From NCBI GenBank assembly GCA_937910695.1, contig CALEMW010000041.1:1-64000 (forward strand): DNA of 64,000 nucleotides, read 5' to 3'. This document shows, piece after piece, positions 9,425-17,699 of the stretch. The notes beneath the pieces are model-generated. The model saw only the letters and a list, made by a program, of their open reading frames with translations, did not search any database and was not told the origin of the DNA. Numbering within the stretch: position 1 is the stretch's first letter; every line of letters starts with the position of its first letter. A program made the translations under genes and the position numbers. Source of the DNA: an uncultured bacterium. Lineage in GTDB: Bacteria; Krumholzibacteriota; Krumholzibacteriia; LZORAL124-64-63.

Positions 9425-9946
9425 TCAGCCTCCTGTTTCTGCGGCCAGCAAGCCGTTGACGATGGCCAGCTCAGAGTGCACGCCGCTTGAGCCCATGATG
9501 CCCTCGATGTTGAGGGCGATCTTCAGCTTGTCACGGGCCTGCTGGTACTTCGCATCGAAGGACTGAGCCCACTGCATCAGTTGGGGCCCCTTGTCCGACA
9601 CGCCCACGCTGACCCCGCCGTCGGAGAAGTTGAGCTGATTCCTCGTCTGGAGCATGGCCACTGACTCGAGAAGCACTGAGATCGTGCCATATCGGGCCAT
9701 GCGGTAAGCGTTGAGGTCCAGCAGGTCATCCAAACTGAACGCGCCAAGTAGGGGTGGTGTCGAGCTGAAGTCGGAGAGCATGTCCACAACGGCCCAGCAA
9801 ATCATCCGGTCGGTGCTCTCTTCCCCAGAGATGAGACGATTGAGGTCGGGATGGTCGCGCATGAAGACCCGAATCGAGATCACAAAGGTGACGAAGGCCT
9901 CTGAGAGACCCTCCACACCTTCCAATCCGTCGAGCTGTCGCGCCAT
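9425..9946 (-). CDS. Helical virion-operon protein
   Basis: This 173-residue protein of mainly alpha-helical composition contains no catalytic motif that I recognise. It lies in the structural operon with three bases between it and the next gene. Length and position would suit a neck, head-tail connector or head completion protein, but no sequence signature proves this. Confidence 0.8.
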   Translation of the reverse strand: MARQLDGLEGVEGLSEAFVTFVISIRVFMRDHPDLNRLISGEESTDRMICWAVVDMLSDFSSTPPLLGAFSLDDLLDLNAYRMARYGTISVLLESVAMLQTRNQLNFSDGGVSVGVSDKGPQLMQWAQSFDAKYQQARDKLKIALNIEGIMGSSGVHSELAIVNGLLAAETGG

Positions 9947-9951
9947 GTTCC

Positions 9952-10302
9952 CTACTTGTTGCTCGGCTTGTTGCCCGGCTTGTCAGCCTTCTTGTCCAAG
10001 GTCTTCTTGTCCGCGATCACAACCTCGTCGTCCTTGTCGATCTCGCTGTCCACCTTGGGGGAGGCCTCTGCGGTTGTCACCTCGACGTCCACCGGCGCGG
10101 CCTTCTCCACTTCCACCTCTGTGGGAGGCACCTCGGGAGCCGTCACGTACTCCGTGAAGGGGAACACGAGAATCCCCTCCTGTTGCAGAGCTTGTGCACG
10201 GGGGGTGTAGCACGCGCCGTCAGTCACCTCAGCGTCCTCTCCAGGAGAGAGCACGACGCGCCCGATGGGCACGGGGATCGTTCCTACGTTTTTGACCCTC
10301 AT
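9952..10302 (-). CDS. Small protein with acidic/basic C-terminal tail
   Basis: This protein has 116 residues. The first 55 or so form a small beta-rich domain (VGTIPVPIGRVVLSPGEDAEV) like those of minor head proteins. The remainder is a charged, disordered tail of valine/glutamate/proline repeats ending in a lysine-rich tract (KKTLDKKADKPGNKPSNK). The start follows GGAGGAGAAG and abuts the preceding stop. It may be a head decoration or connector protein. Function is unassigned. Confidence 0.8.
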   Translation of the reverse strand: MRVKNVGTIPVPIGRVVLSPGEDAEVTDGACYTPRAQALQQEGILVFPFTEYVTAPEVPPTEVEVEKAAPVDVEVTTAEASPKVDSEIDKDDEVVIADKKTLDKKADKPGNKPSNK

Positions 10303-10998
10303 CTACTTCTCCTCCGTCGTCTTGGGTGCCCTGCGCGTGGGAGGTTTGCGCGCCGGCTTGCGCGCTGCCTTGGACTCCTCAGCCTTCTTGGCTTTCTCCT
10401 CCGCGGCGGCCTTGGCCTCAGCCTCTTCCACAGCTTTGGCCTCCGCCTCTTCCTCGGCTTCCTTTTTGAGCTTGGCGGCCACCTCAGCAGCCTCCTTCTC
10501 TTCGGCAGCCTTGGCGGCCTTGGCCGCGGCGGCCTTGGCCTCCACCTCATCCTGGTCGGCCGTGACCTTGGAGTCCTGCACAGCCTGGGCCTTGGTGGAC
10601 TCGCGCGGGCGCAGACCTCCAGGCTCGGGCATCGCTACGAGCCCCTCTACCACGTCGGGCTCCTCGCCGGTGTGCTCCTCCACCATGTCCTGGAAGGCGT
10701 CCACACTCAGCTTCTTGTCCTCCAGGTAGATCTCGACGATGCCTGCTTCCATCTTCCAGGCCAGGTCGGCCGCCAGGAGGGCCGCCATGTCCATGTCGAT
10801 CATGGTGTGCTGGCCGCGCAGGATCCTTCGGTCCCCGATGTACTGCTTGAACCGGGCCCGCCCGGGCATGCGAACGCGTTGAAGTCGGGTCTGGACGCGC
10901 CGGACCACGTTCTTCACCTTCAGGAAGGTGGGCTCGTCCTCGAACTCCTCGTCCTTGGGCTGCTCTTCCTCAACTTTGGGATCTTCGGCGTCCGCCAT
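10303..10998 (-). CDS. Protein with long Ala/Lys/Glu helical tail
   Basis: The frame also has a TTG four codons upstream. I prefer the ATG at 10998, which has GGAGG five bases before it; that GGAGG overlaps the TTG region. The product has 231 residues. Residues 1-95 hold an acidic head followed by a basic globular part (FLKVKNVVRRVQTRL, MPGRARFKQYIG). From about residue 130 to the end it is an extreme Ala/Lys/Glu sequence predicted to form a single long charged helix, ending in KKAEESKAARKPARKPP-type basic repeats. The tail resembles histone-H1 or TolA-like charged helices. It is possibly a capsid-internal DNA-contacting protein. Confidence 0.82.
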   Translation of the reverse strand: MADAEDPKVEEEQPKDEEFEDEPTFLKVKNVVRRVQTRLQRVRMPGRARFKQYIGDRRILRGQHTMIDMDMAALLAADLAWKMEAGIVEIYLEDKKLSVDAFQDMVEEHTGEEPDVVEGLVAMPEPGGLRPRESTKAQAVQDSKVTADQDEVEAKAAAAKAAKAAEEKEAAEVAAKLKKEAEEEAEAKAVEEAEAKAAAEEKAKKAEESKAARKPARKPPTRRAPKTTEEK

Positions 10999-11012
10999 GA
11001 TGTCCTCCAACT

Positions 11013-11028
11013 GGGTACAATGGTACCC
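11013..11028. promoter_or_regulatory. Perfect inverted repeat before SD of 10998 gene
   Basis: GGGTAC and GTACCC are separated by AATG, ending five bases before the GGAGG of the downstream leftward gene. It is either a small operator or an RNA hairpin that affects translation. It lies in the roughly 150-base gap after the capsid gene, where an internal promoter could be expected. Confidence 0.45.
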
Positions 11029-11101
11029 GCATCAGGCTCCCGTGGGGAAGCCTTTATGTGGGTCAGGGGGTGGCTGGCACCACCGACCGTAACCCGAAGA
11101 A

Positions 11102-11124
11102 CCCGGGGGGCTGGGCCCCCCGGG
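11102..11124 (-). terminator. Strong GC hairpin after the capsid gene
   Basis: A perfect 10-bp stem (CCCGGGGGGC / GCCCCCCGGG) with a three-base loop lies 25 bases past the capsid stop in the leftward direction. No clear T-run follows, only TTCTTCGGGTT, so it may attenuate transcription or protect the capsid mRNA end rather than fully terminate. Confidence 0.5.
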
Positions 11125-11148
11125 GTGTTCATGCCGCCCGGAGGACGA

Positions 11149-12267
11149 CTAGAACTGCGAGACCTGCGGGAAGTGCAGGCCCTTGTCCACCTTGTTGTTG
11201 ATCGCGCCCAGGTCCTCCTCGTCCTTGGGGATGACGTAGGAGCGGATGCTGTCGGCGTCGTTGACCGTGGCGTCGCCGGAGTAGAGCTCCAGCTTGCGGA
11301 TCGCCGCGATGTTGACGATGCCGATGGCGATGTCCTCCCAGGCCTGCCACGTGATCAGGTTCGCCACCTTGTCGATGTAGAACTTGGTGTTGTTGAGCAC
11401 GTAGAACTTGCCCAGGAACTCGGGCTTGGCGAAGCCGTAGATGTTGCCGGGCCGCAGGATGTCGGTCTTGATGGTGCGGGTGTACGGACGCCCCAGCAGG
11501 GTGTTGTACTTGTACCCGTCCACGGTGGTCTCGGACTGGAGCTTGTCGCCGAAGTCCTCGACGGTCCACTGAAGGACGTCGTCGTAGTCCACCTCGGTCA
11601 TCAGGACCATCTCCATGCGGAGACGGTTGCCGTCCATCAGCTTGAACAGCCGGACCAGGTCCGGGCGCTGCATGGCGAACGGCTGGTAACCGTTGGAGGT
11701 GGCCGCCCGGGCCAGCTCGCCCTTGGCCACGGAGAACTCCACCGGGGGAGAGCCACCCTGGAGGGTGGAGGCGCTGAGCGAGGGCGCGATGCTCACGCCG
11801 TTGGCCTCGGCCTGGAGGGCCTGGACAGCGGCCTCCACGTGGCGCAGGCCCTCGCGGTCCTCGATCTCCTGGATGTCCTTGCCGGAGTTGTCCTCGATGA
11901 TCTTGGTGATGGGCATGTCGCCGTAGGCGAGCAGCTCCTGCTCCACCTTCTCGAACTTCTCCGAGCTGATGGTGAAGAAGGGGATCTCGCAGCGGGGCGC
12001 GCGGATGAAGCGGGCCTCGGGCTGCCCACGGAAGGTCATCGCCATGGCGCGGCTGTGCGGCTCGAGCTGCTCCATCTTGATGAGGGTGTCGTGGTTGGCG
12101 CTCACCTGGCACTCGTTGCGCGAGATGGGCTGGGCAGGGATGATCTTCCGCATGAAGGACTCCTCGCGGAGCTTGTCGCGGATCCAGTCCCCTGCGAGGG
12201 CGGCGATCTTCTCTTTGCCCTCAGTGGACTCCAGCTTCTGGCTGAACAGTTCCATGATATTTGACAT
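11149..12267 (-). CDS. Putative major capsid protein (HK97-type)
   Basis: This 372-residue protein is my best candidate for the shell subunit. Support comes from length, position (after decoration, scaffold and protease genes, before a strong hairpin), a very strong ribosome site (AGGAGGAGAGGAG), and a sequence with the long N-terminal helical arm, then an E-loop-like strand region and an alpha/beta P-domain. The N-terminus contains EGKEKIAALAG, so EKIA sits at residues 19-22, where a prohead protease might remove the arm. There is no catalytic motif. I did not recognise a close named relative, so the HK97 fold is inferred from context and composition. Confidence 0.72.
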   Translation of the reverse strand: MSNIMELFSQKLESTEGKEKIAALAGDWIRDKLREESFMRKIIPAQPISRNECQVSANHDTLIKMEQLEPHSRAMAMTFRGQPEARFIRAPRCEIPFFTISSEKFEKVEQELLAYGDMPITKIIEDNSGKDIQEIEDREGLRHVEAAVQALQAEANGVSIAPSLSASTLQGGSPPVEFSVAKGELARAATSNGYQPFAMQRPDLVRLFKLMDGNRLRMEMVLMTEVDYDDVLQWTVEDFGDKLQSETTVDGYKYNTLLGRPYTRTIKTDILRPGNIYGFAKPEFLGKFYVLNNTKFYIDKVANLITWQAWEDIAIGIVNIAAIRKLELYSGDATVNDADSIRSYVIPKDEEDLGAINNKVDKGLHFPQVSQF

Positions 12268-12288
12268 GATCTTCTCCTCTCCTCCTGC

Positions 12289-12759
12289 TCAGACCATCAG
12301 CTGCATGAAGCGCAGCTTGGAGCCGTTGTTTGCCGGGAGCCTGATGACACGGCCCACGACCTCATCTGCACCACCGCCGTGGATCGCCAGGCCGGACAGC
12401 GTCTTACCGCCGTACGTCACGTCGTCCACCATCAGCTTGCAGGCGTGGGTCAGGCCCGTGGCCTTGAAGATCAGGGTGTCCGCCTCGTAGTGCCCCATGT
12501 ACAGCACGGGGGCCTTGCCGAGGGCCTGGGTGTCGCTCCGGCCCTTCTCCGCGAAGAAGGCCCAGCACAGGTAGCTGCCGCTGGCGCGGATGGCCTGCTT
12601 GGTGGCCCCCGCGGTGGAGCTGAACTCCAGGAACTCACCCATGATGAGCGGGTTGGCGTTGGCCGGGTTCAGCAGGGTGGGGTCCTTCAGGTTCAGGTCC
12701 CTTCGCTCCAGCTGGAGAACCGGCGACTTCAGCACGAAAGTCTCGATGACTGCTGACAT
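12289..12759 (-). CDS. Putative capsid decoration/cement protein
   Basis: This 156-residue, beta-rich protein lies directly upstream of the capsid gene. Its small size, lack of hydrophobic segments and neighbour position match head decoration (cement) proteins, which bind the expanded shell. The start at 12759 has AGAGGAG just upstream, preceded by GTTAAC, the leader element seen before several operon-first genes in this window. Confidence 0.6.
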   Translation of the reverse strand: MSAVIETFVLKSPVLQLERRDLNLKDPTLLNPANANPLIMGEFLEFSSTAGATKQAIRASGSYLCWAFFAEKGRSDTQALGKAPVLYMGHYEADTLIFKATGLTHACKLMVDDVTYGGKTLSGLAIHGGGADEVVGRVIRLPANNGSKLRFMQLMV

Positions 12760-12768
12760 TGTTCTCGT

Positions 12769-12781
12769 CTCCTCTGTTAAC
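12769..12781 (-). promoter_or_regulatory. GTTAAC leader element plus SD upstream of decoration gene
   Basis: On the minus strand GTTAAC is followed immediately by AGAGGAG. The same arrangement, TAAC within about 10 bases of the SD, recurs before seven other genes that start transcription units or follow gaps. I do not see a convincing -35 here. Upstream, TTGATAAAC could contribute a promoter. Confidence 0.4.
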
Positions 12782-12808
12782 TCTCAGTTTCCGTTCACTT
12801 GCCGTTTA

Positions 12809-13189
12809 TCAACCGCGCAGGTACGACTCGAGGGCGGACCCGGAATCCCTGGAACCCCCCACAGGAGAGTTGCCCAGGCCACCGAGGGAGCCGTTCGGGG
12901 CAGAAATCCCGATGGCCTCCTCCATGACATCCAGGTCCTTGCCCTGCTCGACGGCCTCCCTCACGTACGCCACCTTCTCCCCCTCGGTCTCACCCATGGA
13001 GGCCAGGTTGCGGTTGTGTGCGAGACCGGCCACCTTGCGGATGCGCTCCTCCCGGCGATAGCGCGTGACCTCTTCGTTGAGGCTGGCGTTTTTCTCCAGA
13101 AGGGCGTCCCGCTCGGAAGCAAGGCTCCTCATGATGGCCGGCGCCGCCTCGAGGATGCGCTGTGCGTTGGCACCGCTGATCTTCCTCAT
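12809..13189 (-). CDS. Small coiled-coil scaffold-like protein
   Basis: This 126-residue protein starts after an excellent SD (AAGGAGGTGA). Residues 15-50 form a charged coiled coil (SERDALLEKNASLNEEVTRYR), followed by RKVAGLAHNRN, a K-x-A motif, and a glycine/serine-rich C-terminus. Size, helicity and place between capsid and protease suggest a scaffolding or core protein, but homology is not recognised. Its ATG overlaps the stop of the gene upstream. Confidence 0.78.
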   Translation of the reverse strand: MRKISGANAQRILEAAPAIMRSLASERDALLEKNASLNEEVTRYRREERIRKVAGLAHNRNLASMGETEGEKVAYVREAVEQGKDLDVMEEAIGISAPNGSLGGLGNSPVGGSRDSGSALESYLRG

Positions 13190-14193
13190 GCGTCACCTCC
13201 TTCTTCTGCCCTCTTCCTGGCAGCTTCTTCGAGCTTCTCCTTGAGCTTGCGCGCCTTCTCGATGTCCTCGGGAGTCGCGTCCTCACTCGCGGCCTGCTCT
13301 GCGATCTTGGCGAAGTACGTCCGGTACACGTCGGTCTTCAGCTGAGCGATTTTGGCGCCCGCCTCCCCCGTGTGATCCAGTGCTTGTGCAAGCACCGTGT
13401 CCGTCGCTGACGTCTGTGCCTGCTCCTTGATGGGAACCTGGCTGGTCGCGAGGTCGGCTTGCTTCGCATCACGCTTGGTGGCGTTGATGGCGGCGTCACT
13501 GCTCGCGATCAACGACTCCCCCCGAGCAACTGCCGAGGGGACGGGCACCTTGCCCTCAAGTGCGGCACTCCCCGAAGCCATCGGGGGAGGAGCCGCACCA
13601 CCGCTGACCGACGCACCAGCGTCCTCAGCGGTCTTGAAGAACCGCTGCCGGCCGATCACGTTCATGACGCGGCGGACAGAAGCAGCCTTCACCTGGAGAT
13701 CTCCCAGGGTTTCCCCGTCACCGGACGGGTCGTCCATGTCCGTGTCCAGCGCGGTGTTATCCGCGCCGAACCCGGAGTTGTCGTAGCCGGGCTCCATGGC
13801 CATCTGCTGCTTGGCCCTGCCCAGGTCAGACGGAGCTGAGCCCGACGCGTTGGCCGCGGCGACCGCGAGGGCCGTGGCACCCAGGCCCAGGCCCGCCTTC
13901 TGGGCGGGGGGCGCCGGGGGATCGACCATGTTGGCCGTCTTGGTCCAGTCCACGGCGTCCCAGTTCCGGACGAGGTACTCCATGGCCGACGCGGTCTTGT
14001 CCACCACTTCCGTGGGAACCGACTTGTCGTCCAGGGCGCCTTGCACCTCACCCTCCCCGCCGCTCTTCTTTTCCTTCTCTTTCTTCTTCTTCTCCTCTTC
14101 CTCGGAGATGGCCGCTTCCGCCAGCTTGGTACGCGCCATGCCTTCACGGAGCGTTGCGGCGACCAATTCCTGGAGAGGGATGGGGCGATTCAT
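13186..14193 (-). CDS. Scaffold-like, low-complexity virion protein
   Basis: This 335-residue protein has a helical N-terminus (ATLREGMARTKLAEAA), then a Glu/Lys run (EEEEKKKKEKEKK) and alanine/glycine/proline-rich linkers. K-T-A motifs recur (VDKTASAM, TKTANM, FFKTAEDA). A charged C-terminal helix ends it. Such composition is typical of phage scaffolding or internal core proteins that are cut by the prohead protease. The start has GAGGAG five to six bases upstream. I recognise no named family. Confidence 0.8.
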   Translation of the reverse strand: MNRPIPLQELVAATLREGMARTKLAEAAISEEEEKKKKEKEKKSGGEGEVQGALDDKSVPTEVVDKTASAMEYLVRNWDAVDWTKTANMVDPPAPPAQKAGLGLGATALAVAAANASGSAPSDLGRAKQQMAMEPGYDNSGFGADNTALDTDMDDPSGDGETLGDLQVKAASVRRVMNVIGRQRFFKTAEDAGASVSGGAAPPPMASGSAALEGKVPVPSAVARGESLIASSDAAINATKRDAKQADLATSQVPIKEQAQTSATDTVLAQALDHTGEAGAKIAQLKTDVYRTYFAKIAEQAASEDATPEDIEKARKLKEKLEEAARKRAEEGGDA

Positions 14194-14203
14194 GATGTTC
14201 TCC

Positions 14204-14485
14204 TCATGCCAGAACGGGTGGAGGTGGCAGCTCTTTGCCCGACAACGTCGTCCCCAGGTTGGTCCCAGGTGCCTTGACGTTGACTCGCGAGTAGCTCAGC
14301 CCACCCTTGGAGGCGCTCGTGGCGGAGCGCGGTTGCAGGGCGGCAGGAGACGCTGACGGCGCTGCGGCTTGAGGCAAAGACACGCCCTGCTTTTGAGCCG
14401 CCGCCTGCGAGCCCAGAGACACGGGTTTGTAGGCCCCCATCTTCTCCAGCTCGTCAAGGCACGCCATTAGCATCTCCTGCAACAT
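14204..14485 (-). CDS. Short tagged virion protein
   Basis: This 93-residue protein starts MLQEMLMACLDELEKMGA, an ungapped match to the shared tag. The rest is serine/alanine/proline-rich and probably disordered, with no hydrophobic segment, so here the tag is the only ordered-looking part. The weak SD (GGGAG, nine bases before) and six-base gap to the upstream gene fit coupled translation. It may be a small cargo or a scaffold remnant. Confidence 0.8.
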   Translation of the reverse strand: MLQEMLMACLDELEKMGAYKPVSLGSQAAAQKQGVSLPQAAAPSASPAALQPRSATSASKGGLSYSRVNVKAPGTNLGTTLSGKELPPPPVLA

Positions 14486-14491
14486 GTCGGG

Positions 14492-15295
14492 CTACTCCCA
14501 GTTGACCGGGTAGCCCGCCTCCTCCAACATCTCGAGAGCCCGCTGGTTCAGGAGGGCGTCGATGTCGGCACCGGCCTGCTTCTCCACCTCGTAGCCGGCC
14601 TCGGCCAGCATCGCGTAGGCGCGCTCCTGTGCGGTCTCCTCGAACTCCTCGTCGAAGGACTTCTTGTTCATGGCATAGGCGCCACCACCCGCAGCCGCGA
14701 GGCCCGCGGCGGGGAGACCCACACGGAGACCGAGCTTCTTGGCGCCCTCCCAGGCCTGGCCCCTGCCCGCCCTGCGCTCGGCGTGCGCCGCACCCTGGAT
14801 GTCACCGAAGCGGTCCTGCATGCGCCTGAACGCGCCGGTGTCCATCTTCTTCTGCTTGCCGAGCTCCTCGATGGCCCCCTTGTGCTTGCCGAGACCCTTC
14901 TGGATGTCCTCGATGCCGACAGCCCGCTTGGCCTTGTGCAGGCCGGTCAGGATGGCGTCCTTGGCCCCCGCGAAGCTGGCGGCGATCTTGGTCTGCTCGT
15001 CCACCATGGCGTGCGCCATGACCCGGCCCATGAAGTCGGACATCTGGAACTCGGCGGTCTTGGTGATGTCGTCGTCCGCGTACGGGGACCAGCCCTGCTC
15101 CGCAGCCTTGACCATCTCACCGTAGACGTACTCGATCTCGTCCTCGTTGAGGGCGTCGATGTTCAGCCCGGCCTGCTTGGTGAACTCAACCAGCATCTCA
15201 GCCGCGGCCTGCTTCTCCAGATCCTCCTGGCCGGGGTCGATCCCCAGGTTGGACTCGGTGTCGTAGCACTCCGCCAGAAATTCGTTCATGCCCAT
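14492..15295 (-). CDS. Virion protein with repeated KQAG-x-x-IDAL motifs
   Basis: I chose the ATG at 15295 because GGAGG lies eight bases before it; an ATG five codons earlier has no such site. The 267-residue product contains EKQAA (about 28-32), FTKQAGLNIDAL near residue 44 and a second copy, EKQAGADIDALL, near the C-terminus. Both copies sit in helices rich in acidic residues. A hydrophobic glycine/alanine helix (VGLPAAGLAAAGGGAYA) lies around residue 205. The duplicated motif looks like recognition or cleavage sequences flanking a membrane-like helix. The role is unknown, probably a core/ejection protein. Confidence 0.82.
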   Translation of the reverse strand: MGMNEFLAECYDTESNLGIDPGQEDLEKQAAAEMLVEFTKQAGLNIDALNEDEIEYVYGEMVKAAEQGWSPYADDDITKTAEFQMSDFMGRVMAHAMVDEQTKIAASFAGAKDAILTGLHKAKRAVGIEDIQKGLGKHKGAIEELGKQKKMDTGAFRRMQDRFGDIQGAAHAERRAGRGQAWEGAKKLGLRVGLPAAGLAAAGGGAYAMNKKSFDEEFEETAQERAYAMLAEAGYEVEKQAGADIDALLNQRALEMLEEAGYPVNWE

Positions 15296-15380
15296 GGCAC
15301 ATTCCTCCATCTTGATCTTTTTGTTGGAGGCGCGCGTCTTCGGGACATGAAGTCCCTGGCGATCAACCCCAGAAGGCGTT

Positions 15381-17183
15381 CTAGCCGACAGCTTTCAAAG
15401 CGGCTGCCAGAACTTTGTCCGGGAGATTAGACCCGGAAGCTTTCAATGCTGCAACACCTACCAGCGAAGCTGCGAGGTGCGGGTGTTCTCCCAATAACTC
15501 GACGATGGTACCAGTCTCCCGCCCGCGGCGGAAGTCAGATTTTGATTTATGCCGCGCGAGGGCTGACAAAAGGTAGGTCGCAGGGATCGCTCCGAGCAGG
15601 AGACGGGGGTCCGTCCCTGCTGTCTTGGTGCGTCCTGCAAAAAGATCTTCGACATCGAGCCCTGCTACCTTTTCAACCAGGTCTGGGAAAGATTCGAGCC
15701 TGCTGCTGAGACTCGCCACCTTCTCTACTACCTGGTCGCGGTATCCATTATACGCAGCGGACACCTTATCGAGAAGAGGGGAATTTTCGGGCTCGAGTTC
15801 CGGGCCCACCGGCGGAGCTCCCGAGATGGTGATCTTGATCATCCTCCGGCGGAGGACAGGACCAAAACAACTACGCCCCTCAACAAAAGGCCGCAGGATT
15901 TTCTCGAGCGTCTCGCTGATATTGCCCGGGGACATCTCCCCCGGGGAACGCGTGTCGCTGACCGGCCCAAAGACAGAGCCTCGACGATCCAGCTCGTCCG
16001 CAAGCTCGGGGCGGCCCACCCGCACCAGTACGATCCGTTGAAACTCCCTGGGCCGCAAGGTGATCCCCATCATCGTCGGGGTGGACAATGCATCCTCAAA
16101 CGGAGCGCCGCCCATGCAATCAAGGACGTCGTTCGGCAGGTCCTGCTCAGCTCTCTCGATGAGGGGGACGGCCGTGTCCTCGAAGTCCGAGGGCATGCGC
16201 TTTTCAATGGCGGCCCTCTTGTCCTTGGCCATCTTCACCGCGGACACCTTCACGGATGCTGTCTTGGTCAAGACCTCCTCCAACGCGTTGTCAAACTCTG
16301 GCCAGCCTGACGGGGGGGCCAAGAAGATCGTGGGGGCTGTGGGGGAGGCGAGCTTCGACATCATCTTGGCCGTCTTCTCCGCGCCGATGAACACGAAGCT
16401 GATGTCGAAGAACCGCATCCAGTGGTTCCAGGCGAACGTCTTCCGCCCGTCCGGCATGATGCGGTTCATGCCCTTCATCAGGTGAGAGCAGTAGTGGTCT
16501 GTCTTCACAGACAGGCCGCGGATCGGCTCGCGGAGCTTGTGCCACACCAGGGCCGCGATGCCCGGGTGCCTGTGCATCTTCGGGTCGAACGTGGCCAGGG
16601 CCTCGTCGTACATCTCCCAGTCCGTGCAGACCGAGCAGAGATCGAAGGGGACCTTCTCCCCCATGGACACGTCCGGGAGCTGGCCGTTGTCGATCTTGGA
16701 CAACACCCGCTGTGCGGCGGGGCCGTGGCACTTGTCTCGGTCCAGCCGCACCACCAGCTCCACGCGGTGCATCTCCCTGTTCCACACGGACAGCTCCACG
16801 ACGCCAAGAGCCTTGGCCGGATCTTTGTTGACGTGGTGGGTGAATGGATGCGCGTTGTGGAAGGTCTCGTAGCCCCAGACCTCTCCGGTGTTGATAAGCT
16901 GGGGGTAGACCTTCGGGCCGCCGGGGTAGTACTTGGCTGTGTAGGTCTCAGGGTTGGCGTCACCGTTGATGTTGGAAGACCAGAACTCGTAGGAGCCGAT
17001 GGCGTTGACCAGGGAGTAAACACTGCCCGGGCGGGGCCGAAGCCGATCCACATAGGCCTGGATCTGTGGGAGGTAGGGAGAGGCCGTCTTGACCATCTCG
17101 GACTTGCTGGTCCCCGGGCGGAAGATCTCCACCTGGCGCTGTCCGTCTACCCCCTCCGCGAGGATGTTGCACGTCTTGATCAC
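15381..17183 (-). CDS. Putative prohead protease with scaffold-like C-terminus
   Basis: This 600-residue protein starts at GTG. Residues about 55-190 resemble phage head maturation proteases: a conserved SSNINGDAN segment, ETFHNAHPFTHHVNKDP (near 105-121) with candidate catalytic histidine, strands VVELSVWN and HRVELVVRL, and LPDVSMGEKVPFDLCSVC (near 170-187) with candidate nucleophile serine in V-S-M-G. The rest is a long tail with many K-[TV]-A motifs (VKTASPY, LTKTASVK, VEKVASLS, VEKVAGLD, TKTAGTDP), possibly self-cleavage or scaffold sequences. Its position upstream of capsid and scaffold genes fits. The protease call is based on motif resemblance, not a search. Confidence 0.68.
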   Translation of the reverse strand: MIKTCNILAEGVDGQRQVEIFRPGTSKSEMVKTASPYLPQIQAYVDRLRPRPGSVYSLVNAIGSYEFWSSNINGDANPETYTAKYYPGGPKVYPQLINTGEVWGYETFHNAHPFTHHVNKDPAKALGVVELSVWNREMHRVELVVRLDRDKCHGPAAQRVLSKIDNGQLPDVSMGEKVPFDLCSVCTDWEMYDEALATFDPKMHRHPGIAALVWHKLREPIRGLSVKTDHYCSHLMKGMNRIMPDGRKTFAWNHWMRFFDISFVFIGAEKTAKMMSKLASPTAPTIFLAPPSGWPEFDNALEEVLTKTASVKVSAVKMAKDKRAAIEKRMPSDFEDTAVPLIERAEQDLPNDVLDCMGGAPFEDALSTPTMMGITLRPREFQRIVLVRVGRPELADELDRRGSVFGPVSDTRSPGEMSPGNISETLEKILRPFVEGRSCFGPVLRRRMIKITISGAPPVGPELEPENSPLLDKVSAAYNGYRDQVVEKVASLSSRLESFPDLVEKVAGLDVEDLFAGRTKTAGTDPRLLLGAIPATYLLSALARHKSKSDFRRGRETGTIVELLGEHPHLAASLVGVAALKASGSNLPDKVLAAALKAVG

Positions 17184-17192
17184 GCGGAAGCC

Positions 17193-17699
17193 TTAGTCCA
17201 GTTGAATCCCCGACCAGTTGGGCCTGGCTGCATTTGCCAGGGCGTCCTCCATGGGGTTTCGCCCCTTGGGGCGGCTCAACGCCTTGGTGGTGTTCACGTC
17301 GATGAACCCCCCGCCGAGCCCCAGCTCCTTGCCTGTGCCGGACTCCATGGTCTTGGCGATGAAGCTGCCGGAGATCAGGGGATCGTTGGCGTAGTCGGGA
17401 TTCATCGTGTGCAGGGAGTTGAACGTGGCCTTCACCCGCGGGCGATCCATCTTCCTGATGCCTGGGTTCAGCTCCAACATCGCTTTGAACCCACGGTTCT
17501 TGTCGATGTTTTCCTTGATCGCGGAGAGGCCGCTCAGCGCGGCGCCACCGGCGGCCATGACACCCGCGGTGACGGTTGAGCCGATGATCGCCTGCTGGGT
17601 GCCCTTGCTGAACGCATTCCAGAAGCCTGCGTGCTTTGACATCTCGTGCAGAGCGATGTCCACCTGAAGATCCTTGAGCGCCTCATCGAAAGCAGACAT
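17193..17699 (-). CDS. Glycine-zipper virion protein
   Basis: This 168-residue protein has an amphipathic N-terminal helix ending in MSKHAGF at residues 20-26, a divergent K-x-A motif. A hydrophobic Ala/Gly segment (TVTAGVMAAGGAALSGL, about 42-58) follows, then a soluble basic C-terminus. The ATG overlaps the upstream stop (TAATG). It resembles the other tagged small-residue-helix proteins here and could belong to the same packaged set. Confidence 0.8.
   Translation of the reverse strand: MSAFDEALKDLQVDIALHEMSKHAGFWNAFSKGTQQAIIGSTVTAGVMAAGGAALSGLSAIKENIDKNRGFKAMLELNPGIRKMDRPRVKATFNSLHTMNPDYANDPLISGSFIAKTMESGTGKELGLGGGFIDVNTTKALSRPKGRNPMEDALANAARPNWSGIQLD

Noticed and set aside
10183-12264. 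693-codon rightward open frame
   Set aside because: Antisense to the capsid and tail-helix genes. Leu/Gly/His-rich, no recognisable motif.
15343-15370. Small hairpin GGGAC-TTCAT-GTCCC before the protease's downstream gene
   Set aside because: Only five base pairs and no T-run, so not reported as a terminator.
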